In this document: positions 23,847-33,155 of the stretch, piece after piece
Layout: each line of letters begins with the position of its first letter
Numbering within the stretch: the stretch's first letter is position 1
NCBI GenBank assembly: GCA_964415295.1
Contig: CAYPYN010000007.1
Coordinates: forward strand, 1 to 64,000
Origin: SB21 sp964415295
GTDB taxonomy: Bacteria; CLD3; SB21
Reading direction: 5' to 3'
DNA: 64,000 nt
Program-made: the position numbers and the translations under genes
The notes under the pieces: generated by a model
What the model saw: only the letters and a program-made list of their open reading frames with translations
What the model was told of the DNA's origin: nothing
The model's database searches: none

Positions 23847-26030
23847 ATGAAGCAGCTTAGGTTACGAAATTTCTATAATGCTCTGGCCACCCGGGTCATT
23901 ACGGCCGGCGGGTTCATGCTGATCGTGATCATACTCGGCATTATGGGATTCATTTTGTATCAGACACTTCCGCTGTGGTACCCCGCCGAAGTTGCGAAGA
24001 TCCAAACCATCGATCCTGCATCTTTCATGCCCGGCCGGCCGGTTATTTTGGCCGGTGAAGACGAACAGAAGGAACTGTTGTACGTCATTGACGACCAAGC
24101 CTCTGTTTACTTTGTCTCCCTGAAGGACCGGCAGCTTCTGAAGAAAATGGATTTGTCCGGTTTAACCGGGAAAAGGATCACCGCATCGGCGGTATCGTTT
24201 GCATCCAACAAGATCGCACTCGGGACCGATCGGGGAGAGGTTCGGCAGATCGAGATCAAATTCCAAACGCTTTTTGAAAAGAGCGGACGCCGTGTGGTCC
24301 CGGAAATTATCGAGGGGGAAACCATCCAATTCGACTCTCTGCGGAGGCCGATAGTCCGGCTGGTCTATGGCCATAACGGGGATCAGCCTGTGATTGCCGG
24401 GATCGTGGCCGGTGACAGCAGCCGTGTGATGACCGCCTCGTACGATGAGGGTTTCCATAGATCGTCTATTGGACCAACGGATGCGCCGATCGTATCGATG
24501 ACGTTCAACGCGCACCAAAATGACCTCATGATAGGTTTGGCCAACGGGCAGATCCAGCGATGGCATTTGAAGGAACGTCCGGCGCTGGTGGAACGCATAC
24601 AGGCTGCGGAAGGTGACGGCCAAGCCGTAACGGCCATGTCGTACCTGATCGGCGATGCGACCCTGATCGTAGGTGATGATCGTGGCCGCGTCGGCGGCTG
24701 GATGGATGTTAAGAATCCGGATGGAAACGTAACTCTGAAGAAGATCAGGAATTTCAGCGATCATCAAAAGGCTATCAGCTGTATTACGCCGTCCTGGAGG
24801 AATAAATCGTTTGCGGTTACCGATCATGGGGGCATGGCTAAATTATACCATTCCACGAGCGAGCAGTTACTGGCCGAGGTGCCCGTAGGAGCGACACCGC
24901 TTGTTTTCGCCGCTTATTCTCCCAAAGGCGATGGCCTGCTTGTCGTTTCCGCGGACGGAAAGATCCATGATTATCATCTCGATAACCCGCATCCCGAATC
25001 GACCTTAAAAACGCTCTTCGGCAAGGTCTGGTACGAAAGTTATCCAAAGCCGTCTTATACCTGGCAATCCACGGGAGGAACCGACGATTTTGAACCGAAG
25101 ATGAGCCTTATACCTCTTATTTTCGGTACTTTGAAAGCAACGATCTATGCCATGCTGTTTGCCGCGCCCCTGGCGATTCTCGGCGCATTATATACATCGC
25201 AATTCGCGCATCCGAAGATCCGCAATATCATCAAACCCACGGTGGAGATCATGGCGGCACTGCCGAGCGTGGTGATCGGTTTTATAGCGGGGCTGTGGCT
25301 GGCTCCGATCGTGAAGGACGTGATTGTGGAGTTCTTAGTCGTTATGCTCCTGCTGCCGGCCTTTATTGTGCTCTTCGTTTATACGTTTGATAAGCTTCCG
25401 AAAAAATTAACGAACCCATTCAGACACGGGTACGAAGTTTTCCTCATGATTCCCGTGGTCATCATTTCGATAATCGCGTGCTACTACATCGGTTATGCGG
25501 TCAAGGAAATGTTTTTTGACGGCGACGTGCAGCACTGGCTTTACACAGCCATGGATATCCGATACGATCAGAGAAATTCGATCGTGGTAGGCGTGGCGAT
25601 GGCCTTTGCGGTCATGCCGATCATCTTCACCATCACCGAGGATTCACTGGCCAGCGTACCGGCACACCTGACGTCCGCCTCACTGGCTCTTGGGGCCAGC
25701 CGTTGGCAGACCGCGGTTAAAGTGATATTACCGGCGGCCAGCGCAGGGATTTTTTCGGCGGTCATGATAGGATTCGGCCGGGCGGTGGGAGAAACGATGA
25801 TCGTGCTGATGGCTACCGGCAATACGCCGATCATGGACTGGAGCATATTTAACGGTATGCGGACCTTATCAGCGAATATCGCGGTGGAGATTCCGGAAGC
25901 CCCGCACGGAGGCACCTTGTACAGGACTCTGTTCTTGTCCGGACTTTTGTTGTTTGTCATGACCTTTGTGGTAAATACGGCGGCTGAACTGGTTCGCCAG
26001 AGATTGAGAAAAAAATACGCATCGATGTGA
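23847..26030 (+). CDS. pstC: Phosphate ABC transporter permease PstC with large propeller-like insert
   Basis: At 727 residues this is more than twice the size of E. coli PstC. TM1 is at ~17-40 (VITAGGFMLIVIILGIMGFILYQ). Residues ~50-395 form a soluble region with WD/propeller-like blades, for example GKRITASAVSFASNKIALGTDRGEVRQIEI and APIVSMTFNAHQNDLMIGLANGQIQRWHL. The conserved permease domain follows from ~420 with the EAA loop around LASVPAHLTSASLALGASRWQT. Long PstC forms of this kind are known from Pseudomonas relatives, so this is an intact architecture rather than an accidental fusion. The topology puts the insert in the periplasm, by inference. It ends 1 bp before pstA. Confidence 0.92.
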   Translation: MKQLRLRNFYNALATRVITAGGFMLIVIILGIMGFILYQTLPLWYPAEVAKIQTIDPASFMPGRPVILAGEDEQKELLYVIDDQASVYFVSLKDRQLLKKMDLSGLTGKRITASAVSFASNKIALGTDRGEVRQIEIKFQTLFEKSGRRVVPEIIEGETIQFDSLRRPIVRLVYGHNGDQPVIAGIVAGDSSRVMTASYDEGFHRSSIGPTDAPIVSMTFNAHQNDLMIGLANGQIQRWHLKERPALVERIQAAEGDGQAVTAMSYLIGDATLIVGDDRGRVGGWMDVKNPDGNVTLKKIRNFSDHQKAISCITPSWRNKSFAVTDHGGMAKLYHSTSEQLLAEVPVGATPLVFAAYSPKGDGLLVVSADGKIHDYHLDNPHPESTLKTLFGKVWYESYPKPSYTWQSTGGTDDFEPKMSLIPLIFGTLKATIYAMLFAAPLAILGALYTSQFAHPKIRNIIKPTVEIMAALPSVVIGFIAGLWLAPIVKDVIVEFLVVMLLLPAFIVLFVYTFDKLPKKLTNPFRHGYEVFLMIPVVIISIIACYYIGYAVKEMFFDGDVQHWLYTAMDIRYDQRNSIVVGVAMAFAVMPIIFTITEDSLASVPAHLTSASLALGASRWQTAVKVILPAASAGIFSAVMIGFGRAVGETMIVLMATGNTPIMDWSIFNGMRTLSANIAVEIPEAPHGGTLYRTLFLSGLLLFVMTFVVNTAAELVRQRLRKKYASM

Positions 26031-26031
26031 T

Positions 26032-27657
26032 ATGATGAAATTATTTAAAACAGGCGATATCTATCTGTGGTTTACCGGGGCGGTCCTGGGTCTGATCATC
26101 CTGATGGTGGCCGGACTGCTATTTATAGTTTCAATGAATGGCGCCGGGGTATTTTGGCCGTCCAATATTGCCGAGGTGCACTTTGCGGACGGAAGAGTAC
26201 TTCTTGGAGAGATCAAAGCGGAGGAGGAAATTCCGCCGGCATCTGTTCCGGAAGAATTCCGCAACGAACCGCAGACCCGCATCCAGATGAAGATCGGCAA
26301 CCGCGACGTTTACGGTGTCGATTTCAAATGGGTTCCTACTTACGAACTGACAGAGCTGAGCTATCCAGAGGATGCGGTATGTATCGAACGCAGAGAGTTC
26401 GGCAATTTGTACGGACGTCTGGCCGGTATCAAAGATCAGGGAAAGATTATCGTAGAAGGCGCGGAAGCGGTCAGGACCTTTGACAATCTTCTTGAAAAAT
26501 CCAACGAAGTTTACGAGCGAAAACTTGACCTTGAAAAAAATGAGATCGGAAGGATCAATTACGAGATCGAACAGCGCCGGCTGACGATCAAAAAGCTTCA
26601 TTTCTACGGCGAGAACGATGCTCAGAACGTTCGCGCGATCGAAGAGGAAATCAGCGGTCTGCAGGCCCAATACGGCGCTTTGCAGAAAGAAGCGGACGAA
26701 CTCAACGCCAAAACGTCCGGATTGTATGCCATGATTGCGCTGGCCGACGGAAGCATCAAAGAACTTCCTTTGTCCGAGGCCATCCGGTTCTATCATCCCA
26801 ACGCGATGAACGGGGCTGAAAAGGCGGCTTATTATTTGGTGAAACTCGGTGAATATCTTTTTGGCGAGCCGCGCGAGTCCAATACCGAAGGCGGTGTTTT
26901 TCCCGCGATCTTCGGTACCGTCATGATGGTACTACTTATGACGATCTTCGCCGTACCGTTTGGCGTGATGGCCGCCTTGTATTTACGCGAGTATGCCAGG
27001 CAGGGTCTTATGGTAAGACTGATCCGTATTGCGGTGAATAATCTCGCCGGCGTGCCTTCGATTGTATTCGGGATCTTCGGACTTGGATTCTTTGTTTATG
27101 CCTGCGGAGGCACTATCGACGCGCTGTTTTATCCGGAACGCCTTCCGTCCCCGACCTGGGGAACGGGCGGGATATTATGGGCCTCCCTGACGCTGTCCCT
27201 GCTCACGGTGCCCGTAGTGATCGTTGCCACCGAAGAAGCTCTGGCGGCTGTTCCGAAAGGCGCACGGGACGGTTCTCTGGCCTTGGGCGCCACCAAATGG
27301 CAGACGACTTGGCGCGTGGTGCTTCCGGCTTCCACACCCGGCATTCTGACCGGCGTGATCCTGGCGATGGCGCGCGGCGCCGGTGAAGTGGCTCCGCTGA
27401 TGATCACGGGCGTGGTCAAACTGGCTCCCAATCTGCCTTTGGATGCTTCGTTCCCGTTCTTTCATCTGGACCGCAAATTCATGCATCTCGGTTTCCATAT
27501 ATACGACGTCGGATTTCAGTCGCCCAACGTGGAAGCGGCGAAACCGATGGTGTACATGACGGCTTTACTTCTCATTGTGATCGTGCTGGCGCTCAACCTC
27601 GCGGCTATTGTCATCCGGGCGCGCTTGAGGAAAAAATACAGAGGATCGGCATTTTAA
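26032..27657 (+). CDS. pstA: Phosphate ABC transporter permease PstA with coiled-coil insert
   Basis: This 541-residue permease starts at tandem ATGs directly after the pstC stop. TM1 (~14-38) is followed by ~230 soluble residues. They include a predicted coiled coil around 155-240 with heptad-like charge (LEKNEIGRINYEIEQRRLTIKKL, with IEEEISGLQAQYGALQKEADEL). The membrane domain (~275-540) has the EAA loop EALAAVPKGARDGSLALGATKWQ. Like PstC it is far longer than the ~300-residue E. coli protein. It seems matched to PstC, since both carry inserts after TM1. Pairing of the two soluble parts in the periplasm is a reasonable inference. pstB begins 13 bp downstream. Confidence 0.92.
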   Translation: MMKLFKTGDIYLWFTGAVLGLIILMVAGLLFIVSMNGAGVFWPSNIAEVHFADGRVLLGEIKAEEEIPPASVPEEFRNEPQTRIQMKIGNRDVYGVDFKWVPTYELTELSYPEDAVCIERREFGNLYGRLAGIKDQGKIIVEGAEAVRTFDNLLEKSNEVYERKLDLEKNEIGRINYEIEQRRLTIKKLHFYGENDAQNVRAIEEEISGLQAQYGALQKEADELNAKTSGLYAMIALADGSIKELPLSEAIRFYHPNAMNGAEKAAYYLVKLGEYLFGEPRESNTEGGVFPAIFGTVMMVLLMTIFAVPFGVMAALYLREYARQGLMVRLIRIAVNNLAGVPSIVFGIFGLGFFVYACGGTIDALFYPERLPSPTWGTGGILWASLTLSLLTVPVVIVATEEALAAVPKGARDGSLALGATKWQTTWRVVLPASTPGILTGVILAMARGAGEVAPLMITGVVKLAPNLPLDASFPFFHLDRKFMHLGFHIYDVGFQSPNVEAAKPMVYMTALLLIVIVLALNLAAIVIRARLRKKYRGSAF

Positions 27658-27670
27658 ATAAGGTGATAAT

Positions 27671-28483
27671 ATGATAGATTCAGGAAAAATCATGACGGAA
27701 ACAAAGACGAAACATGCGGACGGACATCGTCCTACAAAGATCGTGACGAGCGGGATCCATATGTTCTACGGCGATCATCATGCCCTGAAGGACATTTCTC
27801 TGGAGATCATGCAGAACGAAGTGACCGCATTGATCGGTCCATCGGGCTGCGGCAAATCGACCTATCTCCGTCTTTTCAACCGCATGAACGATCTGGTAGA
27901 GGGCGTCCGTATCGAAGGCGAGATTCGTATTGACGGAAAAAATATCTATAACAAGAATACGGATGTCGTGGAATTGAGGAAGCGGGTGGGTATGATCTTC
28001 CAGAAATCCAATCCTTTTCCGAAATCGATCTACGAAAACGTTGCCTATGGCCCGCGCGTCAACGGCGAGCATTCGGCGCAAAAACTCGATGAGATCGTCG
28101 AGCGTTGCCTTCGTAAAGCGGCTCTCTGGGACGAAGTCAAAGACCGGCTGAAAGCATCGGCGTACAGCCTTTCCGGGGGTCAACAGCAGAGGCTGTGCAT
28201 CGCACGCGCCCTGGCCGTCGATCCGGATGTTCTGCTGATGGATGAACCTTGTTCCGCGCTCGATCCGATCGCGACTCAGAAGATCGAGGACCTGATCAAA
28301 GAGCTCAAGCACGATTACACGATCGTGATCGTCACGCACAACATGCAGCAGGCCGCGCGCGTCTCGGACAAGACCGCCTTTATGTGGATGGGACAGATGA
28401 TCGAGTATAACGATACAAAGAAGATATTCACGTCGCCCGATCAGAAAATGACGGAGGATTACATCACCGGACGGTTCGGTTAA
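27671..28483 (+). CDS. pstB: Phosphate ABC transporter ATPase
   Basis: This 270-residue ATP-binding subunit energises Pi import from the cytoplasmic face. Walker A is GPSGCGKST (residues 56-64). The Q-loop is in GMIFQKSNPFPKSIYENVAYG, the signature is LSGGQQQRLCIARALA, Walker B is VLLMDEPCSALDP, and the switch His lies in VIVTHNMQQA. NPFPKSIYENV is typical of PstB. AAGGTG five bases before the ATG supports this start, but an internal ATG seven codons later also has AGGAAAA and could be used. It lies 13 bp after pstA and 51 bp before phoU. Confidence 0.96.
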   Translation: MIDSGKIMTETKTKHADGHRPTKIVTSGIHMFYGDHHALKDISLEIMQNEVTALIGPSGCGKSTYLRLFNRMNDLVEGVRIEGEIRIDGKNIYNKNTDVVELRKRVGMIFQKSNPFPKSIYENVAYGPRVNGEHSAQKLDEIVERCLRKAALWDEVKDRLKASAYSLSGGQQQRLCIARALAVDPDVLLMDEPCSALDPIATQKIEDLIKELKHDYTIVIVTHNMQQAARVSDKTAFMWMGQMIEYNDTKKIFTSPDQKMTEDYITGRFG

Positions 28484-28534
28484 TTGTTGTTTATTACACG
28501 CCACCTAAACATGCAGGAGTAAAATAATCAAATC

Positions 28535-29200
28535 ATGAAAGCCCAATTCACGGAGCAACTCGAGCGGCTTGAAAAACTGGTCATTGAGATGGGGAGCCTG
28601 GCGGAGGATCAGGTCACTCACACCATTCAGGCCCTGATCAACCGAAACGCCGCGCTGGCGGAAGAAGTGATTCGCAACGATCACAAGCTCGATTCTTTGG
28701 AGATTACGATCGACGAAGAGGTCCTCAATATTCTCGCGCTGCACCAGCCGGTGGCCATTGATCTGCGGGACATTATCGGTATTTCCAAAATCAACGGCGA
28801 TCTGGAACGTATCGGCGATCACGCGCAGAACATTGCCGAATCGGTCAAGGACATCCTCGAAAAGGACCGGCAGATCGGCGTGGATTATATTCCAAAAATG
28901 TGCGACATTGTACGCGGTATGCTCAGGGATGCCATCGATAGTTTTATCAGTAAAGATGCGGAACTGGCGATGTCGGTTTGCCGCCGCGACGACGATATCG
29001 ACCGGCTTAATAAGCATCTTTTCGCCGATATTCTCGCCGTCATGATCAAGGATCAGAACAGCATACCGGTGTCGATGGAGATCATCCGTATCAGCAAGAA
29101 CCTTGAACGCATCGCGGACCTCTGCACCAATATATGCGAGGACGTGGTTTTTATACGCAATGCAAAATCGATCAAACATTCGAAGGACCGGCCTCAATAA
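28535..29200 (+). CDS. phoU: PhoU phosphate-signalling regulator
   Basis: This 221-residue all-helical protein consists of two PhoU three-helix bundles. The metal-binding motifs are DLRDIIGISKINGDLERIGDHAQNIAES in the first half and RISKNLERIADLCTNICEDV in the second. It probably transmits the Pst transport state to the PhoR kinase and prevents excess Pi uptake. AGGAG is 16 bp upstream, rather far from the ATG. The gene sits between pstB and the response regulator, the classical arrangement. A long antisense frame covering it and phoB is a shadow. Confidence 0.96.
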   Translation: MKAQFTEQLERLEKLVIEMGSLAEDQVTHTIQALINRNAALAEEVIRNDHKLDSLEITIDEEVLNILALHQPVAIDLRDIIGISKINGDLERIGDHAQNIAESVKDILEKDRQIGVDYIPKMCDIVRGMLRDAIDSFISKDAELAMSVCRRDDDIDRLNKHLFADILAVMIKDQNSIPVSMEIIRISKNLERIADLCTNICEDVVFIRNAKSIKHSKDRPQ

Positions 29201-29221
29201 ATAACAGAGCGGAATTCCATT

Positions 29222-29941
29222 ATGGCAAAAAAGACAAAAACAATCCTTTGCGTGGACGATGAACACGACATACTGGACATCCTTTCTTATAATCTGAAGA
29301 AGGAAGGGTATACGGTTTTTACGGCGGACAGCGGAGATAAGGGATTGTTGCTCGCCGAAAAAGTTAAACCCGATCTGGTTCTGCTCGACATCATGATGCC
29401 CGGAAAGGACGGCCTGGAGGTTTGCAAGGCGATCAGGAATAATTCGTATATCAAGGATACCCATATCATTTTCCTGACGGCCAAAGCCGACGAAGTGGAC
29501 GAGATCGTAGGATTGGAATTTGGCGCCGACGATTACGTCACCAAACCTTTCAGCCCGAGGAAGATCGTCACACGCGTCAAGGCTCTGTTCAGACGCATGG
29601 AATTGCGTAAAGAATTGACGGACGATAAAAAAAGCATCATTCGTATTGCCGGTATTGAGATCAACAGGGTCAACTATACGGTTCGTGTAGACAATAAGGA
29701 GGTTAAATTCCTTCACAAGGAATTTGAATTGCTCTACTTCCTGATGCATCGCCCGAATATGGTTTTTTCCCGCAATAACCTTCTGCATCACGTGTGGGGC
29801 GAGGATGCTTATTTTGTCGACCGTACGGTAGACGTTCATGTGACGAAGATCCGCAAAAAAATGGGCCGCTACGGGGATCTTATTGAAACGGTGCGCGGTG
29901 TCGGTTATAAATTTAATACGAGCGGGAATATCCAGTCATGA
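29222..29941 (+). CDS. phoB: PhoB-like OmpR-family response regulator
   Basis: This 239-residue regulator has a receiver domain at ~5-125 with the phosphoacceptor Asp56 in LVLLDIMMPGKDG and the conserved Lys in DDYVTKPFSPRK. A winged-helix DNA-binding domain lies at ~140-235 (FELLYFLMHRPNMVFSRNNLL, RTVDVHVTKIRKKMG, then VRGVGYKF). Its place directly after phoU and its overlap with phoR make it the phosphate-starvation activator. Likely targets are the porin/pstS promoter region and perhaps the DUF47-pit pair. Binding sites are not proven by sequence. Confidence 0.93.
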   Translation: MAKKTKTILCVDDEHDILDILSYNLKKEGYTVFTADSGDKGLLLAEKVKPDLVLLDIMMPGKDGLEVCKAIRNNSYIKDTHIIFLTAKADEVDEIVGLEFGADDYVTKPFSPRKIVTRVKALFRRMELRKELTDDKKSIIRIAGIEINRVNYTVRVDNKEVKFLHKEFELLYFLMHRPNMVFSRNNLLHHVWGEDAYFVDRTVDVHVTKIRKKMGRYGDLIETVRGVGYKFNTSGNIQS

Positions 29942-31344
29942 AAACAATAAGTACAGAAATTTCTCGGGCGCTGATCGTGCTTTTTTTGGTGGGATTTATG
30001 ATCCTGCTTGTGGTGGTCGATCAGGTGCTCAAAAGGAATCTTCAGAATCAGATCATTGAAGACCTCAAGATCCAGTGCGTGCTGATCGAAGAGATGCTTC
30101 CGCTGGAAGTGGATTCCTTGCAAAGGGTCTCTCACGATATTTCAAAAATGATAAGCGCACGCGTAACGGTCGTGGACAAAACCGGGAAAGTTCTGGCCGA
30201 GTCTGACGAACATCACCGGCTGATTGACATGGAAAACCATATTAACAGGGAGGAGATCCAGCAGGCGCTTCGAGACATCGACGGTTTTGGCTGGTCTATC
30301 CGGTACAGCGAAACGCTCAAGGAAGATCTCGTGTATGCGGCTTTCAAGACAGGGCACGACCGCTTTGTTCGTCTGGCCAAACAACAGGTCTTCGTTGATG
30401 ATGTCATTTGGAAAGTGCGGTGGCTCCTCATCGCCGCGGCCGTCGGCGCGATCGTGGTCGTACTGGTGCTCGTTCCGCGCGTATCGCGAAACGTGACCAA
30501 ACCGCTGACGGATATCATCGCCGCCGCTGAGGATATAAAAGGTGGTAATTATGACCGTGAAATCGTTGTGCATGAACAAAATGAGATCGGGGAACTGAGC
30601 CGCATTTTAAATGCCATGTCGGCTAAACTCAAGGGTGATATCATCCAGCTCAACAAAATGCAGGAGATCCGAAAGGATTTTGTGGCCAATGCGTCACACG
30701 AACTCCGCACGCCGATCAGTTCTATCCGCGGTTATCTTGAGACCTTACTGGACGGCGCTTATCACGACGAAGAGGTCAGCCGGAAATTCCTCGAACGCTC
30801 ACTGTCCAACGTTTTGCGCCTGGAGAATATCGTCAACGATATGCTTGATCTTTCACTTCTGGAAGTACGCGACAAAGGCATGAGCCTGCGCTATTTCGAC
30901 GTGGCCGATCATGTCCGGCCTGTACTGGCGGATTTTGAAGAGGCGGCGAATAAAAAGGGGCTGGAACTCTCGTACGAATCCTCGCTTCCGGCCAATTTCA
31001 AGCTGCTCGCCGATCCGTATCAATTCGAGAAAGCGATGACCAACCTGATTGAGAACGCGGTGAAATATACCGAAAAAGGTTTTGTCAGGGTCTCCGCACA
31101 ATTGACCGGCAAGGAGTTGATCGTCGCCGTACAGGATACCGGCAACGGTATCAGACCGGAAGATACGGCCCGCATCTTCGAACGCTTTTACAGGGTAGAT
31201 AAAGGCCGTTCCAGAGAACAAGGTGGAAGCGGTCTAGGGCTTTCCATCGTCAAACACGTCATGGAAATACACAAGGGTCAAGTGAAAGTTGAATCGGAGG
31301 TAGGAAAAGGTTCCAAATTCATACTTAGTTTTCCCGTTGCATGA
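29938..31344 (+). CDS. phoR: PhoR-like sensor histidine kinase
   Basis: This 468-residue membrane kinase overlaps phoB by 4 bp (ATGA). TM1 is at ~10-28 and TM2 at ~160-182, enclosing a ~130-residue sensor region. A HAMP domain follows TM2 (RVSRNVTKPLTDIIAAAEDIKGGNYD). HisKA contains the phosphoacceptor His254 in NASHELRTP. HATPase motifs are LIENAVKYT, DTGNGI and GGSGLGLSIVKHVMEIHKG. E. coli PhoR lacks such a large extracytoplasmic loop, so sensing may differ, although many FCB and Gram-positive PhoR proteins have one. A strong terminator follows 8 bp after the stop. Confidence 0.92.
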   Translation: MKTISTEISRALIVLFLVGFMILLVVVDQVLKRNLQNQIIEDLKIQCVLIEEMLPLEVDSLQRVSHDISKMISARVTVVDKTGKVLAESDEHHRLIDMENHINREEIQQALRDIDGFGWSIRYSETLKEDLVYAAFKTGHDRFVRLAKQQVFVDDVIWKVRWLLIAAAVGAIVVVLVLVPRVSRNVTKPLTDIIAAAEDIKGGNYDREIVVHEQNEIGELSRILNAMSAKLKGDIIQLNKMQEIRKDFVANASHELRTPISSIRGYLETLLDGAYHDEEVSRKFLERSLSNVLRLENIVNDMLDLSLLEVRDKGMSLRYFDVADHVRPVLADFEEAANKKGLELSYESSLPANFKLLADPYQFEKAMTNLIENAVKYTEKGFVRVSAQLTGKELIVAVQDTGNGIRPEDTARIFERFYRVDKGRSREQGGSGLGLSIVKHVMEIHKGQVKVESEVGKGSKFILSFPVA

Positions 31345-31351
31345 CATAGGT

Positions 31352-31374
31352 AAGGCCGCTTCGGCGGCCTTTTT
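31352..31374 (+). terminator. Rho-independent terminator after phoR
   Basis: AAGGCCGC and GCGGCCTT close a UUCG tetraloop with a short T-run after it. It starts 8 bp beyond the phoR stop and ends the pst-pho operon. Confidence 0.92.
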
Positions 31375-31478
31375 AATGGGATAAAATGTTACCGATTTAT
31401 TTCCGCATTATTACTTGAATATTAAGTAAATAAATAATATCATAGGCAGGTTTTTTCACCACTTAACCGTCAAACATT

Positions 31479-32123
31479 ATGGGAATGGATCGACTCATAC
31501 AGGCTCTGATGCCTACGGATAAAAAATTCTATCATTTTTTCGAAGAATCCGCGGATTTGATCGTTAAAGGCGCCGAAGAACTTCGAAAAGTGGGAAATGC
31601 GACTCCGGAAGAACGGAAAGCGATTTTTGAGCGTATAGAACATCTGGAGCATGAGTGTGATAATATCACACACAAGGTTTACGATGAACTCAACAAGACC
31701 TTCGTGACCCCGTTTGACCGTGAAGATATCCATATGTTAGCGTCGGAGCTAGACGATATCATGGATTTTATGGATGAAAGCTCCAAACGCTGTCAGCTAT
31801 ACAAGTTGACGGAAATTCCCCAGCCCATGGTAAAGCTGATCGATATTCTTTACGAATCGGCGATACAGATACGCAACGGCGTTCTGCTGTTGAAGTTCAC
31901 CAACAAGACGGACGAACTGCGCCAGTCCCTGATGAAAGTTCACGAATGCGAGAATCAGGCGGATACGGTGTTTGAACAGACGTTGGCGAAGATGTTTGAA
32001 GAAGAAAAAGATGCGATCCTGGTGATCAAGCTGAAAGATATTTACGCGAGCCTCGAACGCGCTACGGATAAGTGCGAAGCCGTGGCCAATGTGCTGGAAA
32101 CGATCCTAATCAAACACGCCTAA
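31479..32123 (+). CDS. DUF47/PhoU-like partner of phosphate transporter
   Basis: This 214-residue helical protein belongs to the DUF47 (TIGR00153) family, distant PhoU relatives encoded beside PiT transporters. Key motifs are EHECDNITHKVYDELNKTFVTPFDREDIHMLASELDDIMD in the first bundle and HECENQADTVFEQTLAKMF in the second, both with acidic metal-binding residues. It lies 12 bp upstream of the pit gene, so the pair is cotranscribed. A role in gating or regulating the PiT protein is known for the family in general. The 135-bp leader begins after the phoR terminator, so the pair has its own promoter. Confidence 0.93.
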   Translation: MGMDRLIQALMPTDKKFYHFFEESADLIVKGAEELRKVGNATPEERKAIFERIEHLEHECDNITHKVYDELNKTFVTPFDREDIHMLASELDDIMDFMDESSKRCQLYKLTEIPQPMVKLIDILYESAIQIRNGVLLLKFTNKTDELRQSLMKVHECENQADTVFEQTLAKMFEEEKDAILVIKLKDIYASLERATDKCEAVANVLETILIKHA

Positions 32124-32135
32124 ACCGGAAACGAC

Positions 32136-33155
32136 ATGCTGACACTGGTTGTTACGATCATCTTTATCGCGTTGGTCTTTGACTTTATCAATGGATTTCA
32201 CGATTCGGCAAATTCTATTGCCACGGTAGTGTCCACCAGGGTATTAACTCCGCGTAAGGCCGTTATCTTTGCTGCTTTTTTCAATCTGATTGCGGCTTTC
32301 CTTTTCGACGTTCACATTGCAAAAACCATCGGCAAAGGGTTGGTGGATCTAGAAGTGGTCAACGCGTATGTTATTTTGTCCGGATTGTTGGGCGCGATCG
32401 TGTGGAATCTGATCACATGGTATTACGGGATTCCTTCCAGTTCGTCGCACGCCTTGATGGGCGGATACGCGGGCGCCGCTATCGCCAAAGCCGGCTTTGG
32501 GTCGATCCTTGTGGGTGGTTGGGTGCAAACCATTGTCTTCATCGTTGTAGCTCCTTTGATGGGTATGATTATGGGTTTTGGTTTCATGCTGATTCTGGTA
32601 TGGATATTTCACAACCGTTCAGCAACCCGGGTTAACGTCGCATTCAGAAAACTCCAATTGGTATCCGCAGCGGCCTATTCTTTGGGACACGGGACGAATG
32701 ATGCTCAAAAAACGATGGGAATTATCACCGGTTTACTTGTGGCCACTACAGCGACAAATGCCTCCGATTTGCCGCACTTCCTTCAGCTAAGCTCATTCGA
32801 AGTTCCTTATTGGGTGATTCTGGCTTCGTATTTTACAATCGCATTGGGGACCATGTTTGGCGGGTGGCGTATCGTCAAGACCATGGGACAGAAGATCACT
32901 AAACTAAAACCGTCCGATGGTTTTTGTGCGGAAACGGCCGGCGCTATCACGTTGATAGTGACCGCTTTGAGCGGGATCTCTGTGAGCACGACGCATACGA
33001 TCACCGGTGCGATCATGGGCGTAGGTGCTACCAAAAGATTATCGGCCGTACGTTGGGGTTTAGCTGGAAATATTGTCGTGGCCTGGATCCTGACGATCCC
33101 TGCTTCAGCACTGGTCGGAGCGGTGTGTTACTGGGCGGTTCTAGTTCTGATGTGA
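32136..33155 (+). CDS. pit: PiT-family inorganic phosphate transporter
   Basis: This 339-residue membrane protein has about ten helices. Two PiT signature repeats are present: DFINGFHDSANSIATVVSTRVLTPR near the N-terminus and AAAYSLGHGTNDAQKTMGIIT in the second half. It transports Pi, probably as a metal-phosphate complex with H+ or Na+. It follows the DUF47 gene by 12 bp and overlaps the convergent glpD 3' end by 15 bp. A low-affinity system directly beside the high-affinity Pst operon lets the cell switch uptake modes. Confidence 0.94.
   Translation: MLTLVVTIIFIALVFDFINGFHDSANSIATVVSTRVLTPRKAVIFAAFFNLIAAFLFDVHIAKTIGKGLVDLEVVNAYVILSGLLGAIVWNLITWYYGIPSSSSHALMGGYAGAAIAKAGFGSILVGGWVQTIVFIVVAPLMGMIMGFGFMLILVWIFHNRSATRVNVAFRKLQLVSAAAYSLGHGTNDAQKTMGIITGLLVATTATNASDLPHFLQLSSFEVPYWVILASYFTIALGTMFGGWRIVKTMGQKITKLKPSDGFCAETAGAITLIVTALSGISVSTTHTITGAIMGVGATKRLSAVRWGLAGNIVVAWILTIPASALVGAVCYWAVLVLM

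Noticed and set aside
28505..29839. 444-codon open frame antisense to phoU and phoB
   Set aside because: Both sense genes are unambiguous. The antisense frame arises from codon bias, as with other long shadows here (for example 50186-51193).
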